Assembly: GCA_964537035.1 (NCBI GenBank)
Contig: CAZIAK010000018.1
Coordinates: forward strand, 1 to 64,000
Length of the DNA stretch: 64,000 bases
Origin: CAZIAK01 sp964537035
GTDB lineage: Bacteria > Planctomycetota > B15-G4
Direction of reading: 5' to 3'
Below, piece by piece: positions 51,042 through 60,166 of this stretch (position 1 is the stretch's first letter; each line of letters starts with the position of its first letter). A model generated the notes under the pieces. That model worked only from the letters and a program-made list of their open reading frames with translations. It was not told the origin of the DNA and made no database searches. A program made the translations under genes and the position numbers.

Positions 51042-52478
51042 ATGATCTTCAGGACCCTCGCAGCCCTGTCCTCAGCGGCCCTCGCCCTGCTCCTCGCCGC
51101 GGGCACCGCCCATGCCGGCGACACCTCCTACACCTACTCGCAGATCGGCACCCTCGGCGGCCCCTCGTCCGCTGCCTTCGGGCTCAACGATCTGGGCCAG
51201 GTGGTGGGCTGGGCCAACATCCCTGCCTGCACCGTGAATGGCCACGCCTGTCGCCACGCCTTCCTCTGGGACGCTGGCGTGCTCACCGACCTGGGGGTCT
51301 TGCCCGGTGACGAAGAGAGCGTCGCCCGGGCGATCAACAACGGCGGCGTGATCGTGGGCACCTCCGAGCAGAACGTGATCTTCGGCTCTGGCGTCTACCA
51401 CGCCGCGGTCTTCGGCGGCCCCACTCCACAGGCCCTGCCCGATCTGGGCCTGGGCCAGAGCTGGGTGCAGGACGTCAACGAGGCCGGGCAGATGGTGGGC
51501 TACTCGAACGACCCTGTGGTCAACCGCGATCGCGCTGTGCTCTGGCAAGGCGGCGTGATCAGCAACATCGGCGACACGGAGAACCACAGCTACAACCGTG
51601 CCCAGGGACTGAGCGATACGGGCGCGGTGGTGGGCTTCGCCTGGAACCTCTTTCAGCCAAACGACTCCATAGCCTATGACGGCGGCTGGAAGACGATCGG
51701 CGGCGTTGACGGCCCCTTCCAGAACTCCGAGGCCAAGGACATCAACAGCGCTGGCGTGGTGGCGGGCTTCCAGGCCTTCCCCTCAGGCAACTGGCACGCC
51801 GCGTTGTGGATGCCCGGCGCACCAGGCGCCGCTGACCTGGGCACCCTGCCGGGCCTTGAGGTCTCCGAGCTCTACGACATCAACGACGCTGGCTGGGCTG
51901 TGGGACGAGCCTACGACGACCTGGATCCCAACAACAGCCGCGCCGTGCTCTACAACGGCGTCGACCTGATCGACCTCAACGACTTGCTGCCGCTGGGTGT
52001 GAACGCGTTGCTCATCGAGGCACAGGAGATCAACGAGAACGGCGACATCGCTGGCTCCGCGGTCGTGGACGGTCAGCTGCGAGGCTTCCTGCTCACCGTC
52101 AACGACAGCGCCTGGACCGACCTCGGCCTCGGCCTGGCCGGAGTGAACGGCGTGCCCGTGCTCGAAGGCTCCGGGACGCTGGCCGGCGGCACCATGGTGT
52201 CCCTCGACTTGTCCAACGGCGCCCCGTCGGCCAACAGCTGGTTCGTGGCTGGCTTCAGCCGCATCGATGCCCCGTTCAAGCAGGGCATCCTCGTGCCTGC
52301 CCTCGACCTGCTGGTGGGGCCTGTCCCCCTCGATGGGGCTGGCACCGGGTCGCTGGCCTTCACCTGGCCCACGGGCGCGCCGAGCGGCGTGTCGCTCTTC
52401 GTACAGACCTGGTTGCCAGACGCTGCAGGCCCCGCAGGCTGGGCCGCGAGCAATGGCATCGAAGGCGTCACACCCTGA
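51042..52478 (+). CDS. Secreted HAF-repeat protein with shared C-terminal domain
   Basis: A 478-residue exported protein (signal peptide ending GTAHA). Residues about 30-350 contain some seven HAF-type extracellular repeats, seen as GLNDLGQVVGWAN...HAFLWDAGVLTDLG, AINNGGVIVGTS, DVNEAGQMVGYSN and DINDAGWAVGRAY. The family name comes from the His-Ala-Phe motif, visible as RHAFLWD. The last 120 residues form the shared sandwich domain with the APFKQG signature and an ASNGIEGVTP end. Probably surface-associated; function unknown. Confidence 0.83.
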   Translation: MIFRTLAALSSAALALLLAAGTAHAGDTSYTYSQIGTLGGPSSAAFGLNDLGQVVGWANIPACTVNGHACRHAFLWDAGVLTDLGVLPGDEESVARAINNGGVIVGTSEQNVIFGSGVYHAAVFGGPTPQALPDLGLGQSWVQDVNEAGQMVGYSNDPVVNRDRAVLWQGGVISNIGDTENHSYNRAQGLSDTGAVVGFAWNLFQPNDSIAYDGGWKTIGGVDGPFQNSEAKDINSAGVVAGFQAFPSGNWHAALWMPGAPGAADLGTLPGLEVSELYDINDAGWAVGRAYDDLDPNNSRAVLYNGVDLIDLNDLLPLGVNALLIEAQEINENGDIAGSAVVDGQLRGFLLTVNDSAWTDLGLGLAGVNGVPVLEGSGTLAGGTMVSLDLSNGAPSANSWFVAGFSRIDAPFKQGILVPALDLLVGPVPLDGAGTGSLAFTWPTGAPSGVSLFVQTWLPDAAGPAGWAASNGIEGVTP

Positions 52479-52599
52479 GCAAAGAGGGGGCGGGCCTCAT
52501 GATCGCGGCGCAGGTGAACTTGATACCCTGGCAGTCATGAGTCCGCCCTCGCCCCGCCAGGCAAAGGGCGACAGCCCTCACCGTTACCGGAGATCTGTC

Positions 52600-52977
52600 G
52601 TGAGAACGTGCTGCCCCGCCACCCTGCTGACGACCGCACTGGTCTTGTTCACCGGCTGTCAGTCTTCAGAGCAGTCTGCAGCCGCGGCCCCCGTCATGGC
52701 TGCACCCGCGGCCGAGACGCCCAGCGACGCCAACGTCGACCCGGACGCCATCACGGGCGTGGTGGTCAAGACCATGGACTCAGGGGGCTACACCTACGTC
52801 CTCGTGGACACGGGCAGCGATCAGGTCTGGGCTGCGGGCCCGGCCATCATCGTGAGCGCCGGCGACACGGTGACGTTCAACGGGTCGATGCCCATGAACG
52901 GCTACCACAGCCGGACTCTCGACATGACCTTCGAGTGCGTGTACTTCACCGGCGCGATCGAGATCGCCAGCTCGTAG
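52600..52977 (+). CDS. NrfJ-like OB-fold lipoprotein
   Basis: A 125-residue lipoprotein. The GTG at 52600 with GGAG 7 bases upstream gives a compact lipoprotein signal with lipobox FTGC; an ATG at 52537 would add a long basic leader. The mature part has an Ala/Pro linker and a small beta-barrel: GVVVKTMDSGGYTYVLVDTG, QVWAAGPAIIVSAGDTVTFN, MPMNGYHSRTLDMTFECVYF. This matches NrfJ-type/bOB-like domains, sometimes found next to cytochrome c genes. Ligand and role unknown. Confidence 0.72.
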   Translation: MRTCCPATLLTTALVLFTGCQSSEQSAAAAPVMAAPAAETPSDANVDPDAITGVVVKTMDSGGYTYVLVDTGSDQVWAAGPAIIVSAGDTVTFNGSMPMNGYHSRTLDMTFECVYFTGAIEIASS

Positions 52978-53052
52978 CTGACTGCAGACGGCCAGCACCT
53001 CGCCGCCATTCGGAGGCTTGAGGCCCATGCCCCGGCCTGTCACAGTCGGGGC

Positions 53053-53583
53053 ATGAAGACAACGCCTGCGCAACTCGTCGTCACCCTCGCCCTGCTCCTG
53101 ACCTCACTCCCTGGTTGCGTGGGCCCTGGCCACGATGCCGTGGCCTTTGAGGGCAACCCGGAGCGCGACGCCGTGCTCGCCGTGGTCGCACGGTCTTTCG
53201 AAGCCATCTCCGCCAAAGGTGAAGAGAGCGCAAAGATCTGGCGCGAGGTCTTGCTGCCCGAAGGGTCCATGAGTTCGGTGCGCCTCCGTGACGGTGCGCT
53301 GGCGGTGAACGTCCAGGACTTTGCGGCCCACTTCCAGGACCTGGCCGACCGGCCAGACCCACGCCCCTCTCTCGAACGCCTGTGGGACCCGACCGTGCTC
53401 GTCGACGGCGACGTGGCCATGGTCTGGGCCCGCTACGATTTCTGGCTCGACGGCGAGCTCTCCCACGGCGGCACAGACGTGGTCGTGCTCTTGCGCACGA
53501 ACGACGGCTGGCGCATCGCCTCGTTCGCCTGGACCGCAGAGTTCGACGCCCCACCCAGCCCCCTCGGTCCGCCCAAGTACTAG
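53053..53583 (+). CDS. NTF2-like (SnoaL-type) lipoprotein
   Basis: A 176-residue lipoprotein (lipobox LPGC). The mature part is one NTF2-like cone domain: ERDAVLAVVARSFEAISAKG at the first helix, VDGDVAMVWARYDFWLDG and the ending GTDVVVLLRTNDGWRIASF. It resembles the N-terminal domain of the amidohydrolase fusion at 8881-10659. Such domains bind small ligands or act as isomerases. It follows the NrfJ-like gene by 75 bases and may share its transcript. Confidence 0.78.
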   Translation: MKTTPAQLVVTLALLLTSLPGCVGPGHDAVAFEGNPERDAVLAVVARSFEAISAKGEESAKIWREVLLPEGSMSSVRLRDGALAVNVQDFAAHFQDLADRPDPRPSLERLWDPTVLVDGDVAMVWARYDFWLDGELSHGGTDVVVLLRTNDGWRIASFAWTAEFDAPPSPLGPPKY

Positions 53584-53705
53584 CCAGCAAGCTCGAAGCC
53601 CTGCTCTATCACTCCGCCCCTGGCAGCCTTTGCGCAAGGTGCCGCGCGCCGAGCCCGCCTCCGAGCCCGCCTCCGAGCCCGGAGAGTCGCCGCGCTGACG
53701 AACCT

Positions 53706-55043
53706 CTACGGCAAGAACGGCGTCTCAGGGGCCGTGAGCAACTCCGCGGGCAACACCTCGTCGGTGAGCGAGATCAGGAAGGCCATCAGATCTTCCTTCT
53801 CGTCAGCGCTCAACAGCAGCGGACGCAGGATCTTCTCGTCATGCAGTCCGGGCTTGGCCGCGTTCTCGAGCGTGGAGTAGAAGTCGACCACCTCTTCAAG
53901 GGTGGCGATCTGTCCCTCGTGCATGAACGGCGCGGTGGCTGCCACGTTGCGGAGGGTTGGCGTCTTGAAGCTCCCGGGCAGCTCCCAGCCCCCGCGAGGG
54001 AAGCTGAGCTTCGTCCGGGCCCGCACCCCGCCGTCATCCGCAAAGACAGACGCGCCGTTGAACGGGTCGTCCTTCAGGCGCATGACACCGAGGCCTCGGC
54101 CCGGGTCGTCCCCCTCGCCGGTGGGCACCAGGTTGGTGTGAAATTCCTTGTCGGTGAACTGCGGGCCGTCGTGGCAGGCGATGCACTGGGCACGGCCTGC
54201 GAAGAGTGCGAAGCCTCGCTGCGCAGACGGCGACAGGGCACTCTGCTTCAGCGGGTCGTCGCTGCGCAGACCCTCGACGAACACATCGAAGGGCGCGTGG
54301 GTAGAGACGATCTTGCGCTGAAAGGCGGCGATGGCCTTCCCCATGTTGGCGAACATCTCGTTCACCAGGTGCTGATCGTCCGCCGTCATGGTGGCCCAGG
54401 CGCGAGCGTGCTCGTGGCCGTCGTCGCCGTCGACGGGTCGCCCCTCCGGGGGAAAGCGCGCGGCGTCCTGCAGCTCTGGCAGCGGGCCGAAGACGTCTTC
54501 GTAGGCTCGCACGTAGCCCGGGTCATCGGCGAGAACGTGCACCAGTTGCAAGCGACTGGAGGCGTGCTCGCGGGGATCCTCGAGGGGTCCCAAGGCCTGT
54601 GACCAGAGCGAGTCCTTGCGGCCGTCCCAGAAGAACCAGCGGTTGTAGGCCACGTTCCACAGGGTCATGGAGTGGCGGGGGTGGTTCGCCACACCCTTGG
54701 CCAGCGGCCGTCCGTCCCCCCAGCCGAGGGCCGGGTCGTGGCAGGTGGCGCAGGACACCGTGCCCGGCCCGGACAGGCGCTTGTCGTAGAACAACGCCTG
54801 CCCCAAGCGAGCGGCAGCCGGGTCGTCGGCCACCCGGTTGGTGGGGTCGACCGGCACGTCGGGCAGGGGCGAGAACTCCAGCGCCAGGGCTCGGAGCTCA
54901 GCCGACAACTCCGTCGACGGCATCGGCCGCAGCGGGGCAGGCGAGGGCGGCAACAAGGGGGAAGGCCAGGGTTCGTCAGCCACCAGGGCTCCGCTGAGGG
55001 CGGCGGCAAGCCACCCGGCCAAGAACCAGAAGGGAGGCATCAT
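53706..55043 (-). CDS. Di-haem cytochrome c peroxidase / MauG family protein
   Basis: A 445-residue periplasmic protein with a signal peptide (about residues 1-23). Two haem c sites are visible: CATCH at 98-102 and CIACHDG in the second half (FALFAGRAQCIACHDG). Family features are GQALFYDKRLSGPGTVSCAT, TLWNVAYNRWFFWDGR and FKTPTLRNVAATAPFMHEG. It reduces hydrogen peroxide or oxidises protein side chains. Its ATG shares one base with the stop of the FixH-like gene (TGATG), so the two are translationally coupled. Confidence 0.9.
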   Translation of the reverse strand: MMPPFWFLAGWLAAALSGALVADEPWPSPLLPPSPAPLRPMPSTELSAELRALALEFSPLPDVPVDPTNRVADDPAAARLGQALFYDKRLSGPGTVSCATCHDPALGWGDGRPLAKGVANHPRHSMTLWNVAYNRWFFWDGRKDSLWSQALGPLEDPREHASSRLQLVHVLADDPGYVRAYEDVFGPLPELQDAARFPPEGRPVDGDDGHEHARAWATMTADDQHLVNEMFANMGKAIAAFQRKIVSTHAPFDVFVEGLRSDDPLKQSALSPSAQRGFALFAGRAQCIACHDGPQFTDKEFHTNLVPTGEGDDPGRGLGVMRLKDDPFNGASVFADDGGVRARTKLSFPRGGWELPGSFKTPTLRNVAATAPFMHEGQIATLEEVVDFYSTLENAAKPGLHDEKILRPLLLSADEKEDLMAFLISLTDEVLPAELLTAPETPFLP

Positions 55044-55573
55044 CACAGCGACCACTCGAAGCCCACGCAATCGGTCCGGCGACCGTCGGTGACGTCGAAG
55101 AACAGCTGCCACAGGCCACGCATGTGCAGCAGCAGGCCTTCAACCCGGTGCCGTCCGCCACCCAGGTCGGTGACCAGTGGCGTGCGCACCAGACCATGAC
55201 CATGGTCGGGCATCCAACCCCGCACCCGCACCTGCGGCCCGGCAAGCAGCTGGCCATCCTGCAACAGCATGACCTCCAGCTCGAAGACCTCGTTGCGCGG
55301 GACGGTCCCTCCCACCGGCCTCCAGGCCAGGTCGAACACGCCGTCGTCACCCGTGGCCACCTGCCAGCCGCTCAGGTCGACGGCAGTCGAGACGTGCGAC
55401 TCTGAGGACGGCTCCCCCACCTCGTCGGCCGCAGCAGCAGCGCCTGCGTCCGCTTCACGGCCGGGAGTCGGATCATTGGCCGAGCCAGCAGTTGAGCGAC
55501 AGGCGCCCAGCGAAACGAGCACCACAGCACACCCACCCAGGAGCCACCCTGCCGATCGCAACGATGTCTTCAT
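55043..55573 (-). CDS. FixH/YtkA-like lipoprotein coupled to the di-haem peroxidase
   Basis: A 176-residue lipoprotein (lipobox SLGAC). The ATG at 55573 has GGGA close upstream; 55582 is an alternative. After an Ala-rich linker, a beta-sandwich of the FixH/YtkA type appears: FELEVMLLQDGQLLAGPQV, GWMPDHGHGLVRTPLV, GRHRVEGLLLHMRGLWQLFF, with a Met-Pro-x-His-Gly-His element typical for copper or haem handling. It is directly upstream of and overlapping with the di-haem peroxidase gene, so it may support that enzyme. Confidence 0.8.
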   Translation of the reverse strand: MKTSLRSAGWLLGGCAVVLVSLGACRSTAGSANDPTPGREADAGAAAAADEVGEPSSESHVSTAVDLSGWQVATGDDGVFDLAWRPVGGTVPRNEVFELEVMLLQDGQLLAGPQVRVRGWMPDHGHGLVRTPLVTDLGGGRHRVEGLLLHMRGLWQLFFDVTDGRRTDCVGFEWSL

Positions 55574-55606
55574 GAGTCCCATCCTCGCTCAGGGGCGAGG
55601 GTCAGG

Positions 55607-58072
55607 TCACGGACCGAACTCGATCTCAAGGGCGTTGGACAGACCCACGCCGAGGGGTTGAGCCCCGTCAACGATGGCGAACTGGCCGTAGATCGTCACC
55701 GGGCCATTGCCCCCTGCGATGGGCAGGGTGATCGCCCCACTACCGTCGGTCTGCAGCGACAGGTCGAGCAGGATTGGCAGGGTCACCAAGGTCCCGCCCT
55801 TGAAAGGCAGGGGCGTGGTCGAGAGCGAGAGGAACAGCACGGACAGGGCGTTCGGCGGCGCCTGGGTCAGGCTCAGGGTCGCCGTGTTGCCCGAATCGAG
55901 GGCGTCACCACAGATCGAGAAGATCGAGTTGCCTGGTCCCCCGAAGCCCAGATCGAGCTGGCACACCTCCGTGCAGTCGAACACCACCACCTCGAGGTCG
56001 TCGACGGCCGCCTCGACGATCGAGCCGTTGATCAAGTCGGAGGCCACGAAGCGCAGGCGCATCTGTGACGTCGGGGCGATCAGATCGCTGACCTTGAAGC
56101 TGTGCTGGAACCACCCGCCCAGGGTCTCGGGGCCCGTGGGGCCCACCACCTCGACGTTGGTCCAGGTGCTGCCGTTGTTGTTCGAGATGTCGATGACGAA
56201 CACGTCCTCACCCGGGCTCGCGCCAGAGGAGTTCGAGTACCAGCGCCAGTAGCGAATGGTGCAGTCGCCGCCTGACGCGTCGAAGGTCGACGTGCGCAGG
56301 GTCGTCGAGCCGCTGTCCACGTCGTTCTCGCCCAGGCTCCCACCCAGGGAGCCCTGGCCCGTGACGTAGCAGGTGCTACCCGGGTCGTCGGTGTGGTCAT
56401 CTTCGGGCTGGGCGCCGGTACCGATGGGGTTCACCCGGGTCCAGATGCCGGTCGAGGCGTTGTCGCCGGGGGCACCGACAGTCCACCCCGGGTTGGTCTC
56501 CAGGGTCTCGCTGAACTCGGTGGTCATGCTGGTCGCGGCCGTGGCGCCATACAGGGCAGTTGGCGCGCCAGAAGGCTCGTGCCAGGTCACGCCCTCGGTG
56601 GTGCTGGCGGTGAAGTAGTAGGCCACCGCGGCACCGCAAGGCAGGGCAGGGAAGGACGCGCGGTAGACTCCGCCGCCCAGGTTCGCCATGGGGATGGCCG
56701 AGAAGCCCGACCCCGTGTCCAGGTGCATCGTGGGCGTGTTCGCCTGCAGGCTCGCCCCGGGAGCAGCGGTGATGGTCACGTCCATCTGCTCGCCGTTGGG
56801 ACTGATCAGATCGTTCTGGGACGGCAAGGCGAAGGCCAGCTCGGGGGCGCCAAGACGCCAGACGAACAGTCCCTTCTCGATGTCGCTGCCGATGATCGTG
56901 TCGCTGTCAAAATACGGAAACACGTTCCACAGGCCGTTGAACGACGGCGCATCGTCGGGGGTGTAGGTGTCAAAGAACGCCGTCTCTACGGGGCTGGACG
57001 GGTTGGTGGCGTCGAACACCCGCAGACCGCTGCGGTAGTTGGCCTCGTAGATCAGGTTGTCCTTCGTGTAGAGGTTGTGATCGATCGAGGGCAGGCCCGT
57101 GGTGAAAGTAGAGACCTGGAACGGAGCGTTCAGGTTGCTCACGTTGATCACCCGGGTGGTGGTGTTGGTGCCGAACGACGCCTCGTCGAGCTCATCGTTG
57201 ATGTAGAGAAACTGCTTGTCCGGCGAGAGCCAGCCCTGGTGGCTGAACACCGGGCTCGTGTAGGTCAGCAGAGAGAGCTGCTGGATGTTGCCCTTGTTGG
57301 TGACGTCGAGAATGTTCACACCGGGGGAGCCGCCACCAGACCCCGTCTCAGAGAAGCAGAAGGCGATCTCACGACCGGCGAAGGGGCCGCTCGTGTAGTT
57401 CACGATCTGCGCGTCGTGGATGTAGCGGTTGTTCCACTCGCCGACGAAGACGGGGTTGGCCTTGTTGGCCAGGCTGTAGATGCGCAGGCCTTCGGTGGGC
57501 GACGAGCCTCCGCCGAGCTGGTAGAGAAAGCCCGAATCTTCGTTGATGGCCAGGTTGTGGCTGGCGGTGGTGCCCGCGGCGTTCACCGAACCCACGTTGG
57601 TCACGATGCCCGCATCGATCTGGGACATGTCCACGATCTGGATGCCGTCGCCGCCCTCGCTCACGTAGTAGGCAAAGTCTTCGTAGATCTTGATGTCCCT
57701 CCACTGGCTCCCCACGGCCGCGAAGGTCTGCAGCACCACCGGCTGCCCCGGATCGCTCACCTCGACGAACGCCACCCCGTTCGACATGCCAAGGATCGCG
57801 TACTCGCGCCCGGATGGTGACACGTAGCCCCAGCAGTCTGCGCCGCTGGTCTGCGCTCCGGCGAACGCCGACAGAGGCACCCAGCTCAGCAGGGACACGG
57901 CGCTCGATGTGAAGGCGGTCTGCACCGCGTTGGTGTTCTTGAGCATGAGCGGCGTGGCTGCGGGCGCCTGGCGCTGGCTCATGAACTCGACGCTGTCATG
58001 AGCTGCGAGGGTCGGCGCCAAGGCCACGGTGAGCAGGAGTGCGAACCGCGAGACAGGTGGGAATCTGTGCAT
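55607..58072 (-). CDS. Secreted choice-of-anchor B (LVIVD-repeat) protein with shared C-terminal domain
   Basis: An 821-residue exported protein. The ATG at 58072 gives a signal peptide ending PTLAA. Residues about 40-420 form an LVIVD-type propeller: SGREYAILGMSNGVAFVEVS, WRDIKIYEDFAYYVSEGGDG, HNLYTKDNLIYEANYRSGLRV (in parts), the pattern of choice-of-anchor B proteins. A jelly-roll/MAM-like region follows with many Gly and Asp (about 520-700). The last 110 residues form the shared sandwich tail, with PLPFKGG and LSNALEIEFGP. Surface protein; function unknown. Confidence 0.83.
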   Translation of the reverse strand: MHRFPPVSRFALLLTVALAPTLAAHDSVEFMSQRQAPAATPLMLKNTNAVQTAFTSSAVSLLSWVPLSAFAGAQTSGADCWGYVSPSGREYAILGMSNGVAFVEVSDPGQPVVLQTFAAVGSQWRDIKIYEDFAYYVSEGGDGIQIVDMSQIDAGIVTNVGSVNAAGTTASHNLAINEDSGFLYQLGGGSSPTEGLRIYSLANKANPVFVGEWNNRYIHDAQIVNYTSGPFAGREIAFCFSETGSGGGSPGVNILDVTNKGNIQQLSLLTYTSPVFSHQGWLSPDKQFLYINDELDEASFGTNTTTRVINVSNLNAPFQVSTFTTGLPSIDHNLYTKDNLIYEANYRSGLRVFDATNPSSPVETAFFDTYTPDDAPSFNGLWNVFPYFDSDTIIGSDIEKGLFVWRLGAPELAFALPSQNDLISPNGEQMDVTITAAPGASLQANTPTMHLDTGSGFSAIPMANLGGGVYRASFPALPCGAAVAYYFTASTTEGVTWHEPSGAPTALYGATAATSMTTEFSETLETNPGWTVGAPGDNASTGIWTRVNPIGTGAQPEDDHTDDPGSTCYVTGQGSLGGSLGENDVDSGSTTLRTSTFDASGGDCTIRYWRWYSNSSGASPGEDVFVIDISNNNGSTWTNVEVVGPTGPETLGGWFQHSFKVSDLIAPTSQMRLRFVASDLINGSIVEAAVDDLEVVVFDCTEVCQLDLGFGGPGNSIFSICGDALDSGNTATLSLTQAPPNALSVLFLSLSTTPLPFKGGTLVTLPILLDLSLQTDGSGAITLPIAGGNGPVTIYGQFAIVDGAQPLGVGLSNALEIEFGP

Positions 58073-58281
58073 GGTTGACCTGTAGTCCACGGCGCCCAGG
58101 GGGAGGACGGGCGCCCGTGTCGGGGAGAAGCCGTGAGAGCAGGTTCGGGGCCGCTCAACGGCCGGATCGGGAGAGATTCAGAGCCAGAGGACAGCCTGAC
58201 CCTACCACGGCATCTGGAAAGTCGGAGGCTCCCATCCCCGGTCAACACATCTTGAACAACCCCGAGCGCGGGGCCGCCCTG

Positions 58282-59994
58282 CTACGGCGTCAAGCCCACC
58301 AAAGCTCCCGTTGAGGACACCCCGAACGGCGCGGCAGCATCGATGATCCACCCTTGAACCCAGGTCTCCGTGCCAGGCGCCAGACCTGTGGGCCAGTTGA
58401 AGCCCTGGGACATGGCCCCGTTGCCATCGAGCAAGAGGCCGCTGATCGGGTACAGGGGATCGGGGTACATCACCCCTCCCTTGAACGGAGCCAGCAGCCC
58501 TGCGGAGCCCACGGCCAAGAACGCAGCAGCATTCGCCGCACCTCCGCTCAGCCGCACCGAACTGCTGCTCCCCGGTTGCATGGAAGACTCGATCACCAGG
58601 GTGGGCACACCGGAGGCGCCAGCCAGACCGGGATGGAGTGCTCGCCAGTTCGCGGTGGCCGCACCGTTGAGGAAGAGCACGTGTACGGCGCCACGATCGA
58701 GCCCGCCATCGTCGTCACCGTTGGCCCCCACGGCCAGGTCGACCACCCCGTCGCCATCGAGATCGCCCAGGTTGGCGAGGGCCTCGCCGAAGAGGTCGCC
58801 GGTGTCGATGGTCGTGGACAGCCCACCCAACTGATCACCGATTTCGACGTGCTCGCGCACCGTGCCATCGCTGTTCAGAAAGAGCACGAAGACACGGCTT
58901 GGACCGAGGGCAAACAAAGGCCCCCGCGAGGCCCCCACGGCCAGATCGGGCACGCCGTCCCCATCGAGGTCGCCCAGGGGTTCCACACCCGAGCCGAAGC
59001 GGGCACCCGCGTTCAGCGCGCCGGTGAAGCCACCTTGGGTCGCTGAGATCTTGGTGCTCTCGCGCACGGTGCCATCGCCGTTCAAGAAGAGGATCCACAC
59101 AGAGCCTGCGCCGGGGGCGCCGTCACCGTCGCCGTACGCCCCTACCGCCAGATCGATCACGCCGTCGCCGTCCAGGTCGCCCAGCACAGCGACGTCGCGG
59201 CCGAACTCGTCGTTGGCATCGAGGGCTTCGGCCAGATCGTCGCTGCCGATCTTGCGTTTGCCCTTCACGTAGCCGTCGCTGGCGAGGCTGAAGATCCACA
59301 GGGCGCCGGCGTTGAAGGCCTGATCGTCATCGTAGATCTGGGTCACGGCCAGCTCGATCACGCCGTCGCCATTCAGATCGCCCAGGTTGGCCATGCTCGC
59401 GGCGAAGCTGTCGCCCACGTCGAGGGAGGTCTCGAAGCCCCCTTGCTGCTCGCTGATGGTGTGCACGTCCTTCACCGAACCGTCGTTGTTCAGCATGAGC
59501 AGGTGCAGGGCGCCAGCATTGGCACCACCGTCGCTGTTGCCGGCGGCGCCTACTGCCAGGTCGAACACCCCGTCGCCGTCGAAGTCGTCGAGAGCCTCCA
59601 CGCCATAGCCGAACCAGGCGCCGTTCTGGAGGGGAATGCCCAGGTCTCCCGCGGTGTGGCTGATCTTGGCCTCGCTCTTCACCGTGCCGTCGGGGTTCAT
59701 GAAGAGAATCCACACGCCCCCGGGGTCGGAGGCGAACGGTCCGTCGTCGTCACCCGGTGCGCCCACCGCGAGATCGGTGACGCCGTCTCCGTCGAGATCG
59801 CCGATGGCGGTGACACCCAGGCCGAACTGATCGCCGAAGACCAGGTCACCCGAAAAGCCCCCGCTGGTGCTGCTGATCTTCGCCTCTGCTCGCACGCTGC
59901 CGTCCTGGGCCAGCAGCGGTTGGGACACCTCGCCCAAGCCCACCAGGATCAACAACAGCAGACAACATGGGCGCGTGAACTGGCGATATGACAT
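58282..59994 (-). CDS. Secreted FG-GAP repeat protein with shared C-terminal domain
   Basis: A 570-residue exported protein (signal peptide ending PLLAQ). Seven FG-GAP/integrin-like repeats are evident, each with FG, a DLDGDGV-type calcium loop and a D-LAVGA ending: GLGVTAIGDLDGDGVTDLA, GYGVEALDDFDGDGVFDLA, GRDVAVLGDLDGDGVIDLA, and so on. A seven-bladed propeller is expected. The last 120 residues carry the shared tail with APFKGG, GFNWPTGL and STGALVGLTP. The start is the ATG at 59994. Divergent from the cytochrome c gene. Confidence 0.88.
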   Translation of the reverse strand: MSYRQFTRPCCLLLLILVGLGEVSQPLLAQDGSVRAEAKISSTSGGFSGDLVFGDQFGLGVTAIGDLDGDGVTDLAVGAPGDDDGPFASDPGGVWILFMNPDGTVKSEAKISHTAGDLGIPLQNGAWFGYGVEALDDFDGDGVFDLAVGAAGNSDGGANAGALHLLMLNNDGSVKDVHTISEQQGGFETSLDVGDSFAASMANLGDLNGDGVIELAVTQIYDDDQAFNAGALWIFSLASDGYVKGKRKIGSDDLAEALDANDEFGRDVAVLGDLDGDGVIDLAVGAYGDGDGAPGAGSVWILFLNGDGTVRESTKISATQGGFTGALNAGARFGSGVEPLGDLDGDGVPDLAVGASRGPLFALGPSRVFVLFLNSDGTVREHVEIGDQLGGLSTTIDTGDLFGEALANLGDLDGDGVVDLAVGANGDDDGGLDRGAVHVLFLNGAATANWRALHPGLAGASGVPTLVIESSMQPGSSSSVRLSGGAANAAAFLAVGSAGLLAPFKGGVMYPDPLYPISGLLLDGNGAMSQGFNWPTGLAPGTETWVQGWIIDAAAPFGVSSTGALVGLTP

Positions 59995-60166
59995 CGGTGC
60001 AACTCTCCCGAAGAAGCCCTCAGCGCCCGGGCCCGGGCTGGCTTCGCAGGGGAGCATACCGGCGATGGTGCCGAAGTGTGGCGAAACTGATGAGCCGTCC
60101 GGTCGCAGAGCCCCCTGCGTTAGGCCTCCGAACCCGGCCACCGGCATCCCCCTCTCGGAGATCCTC

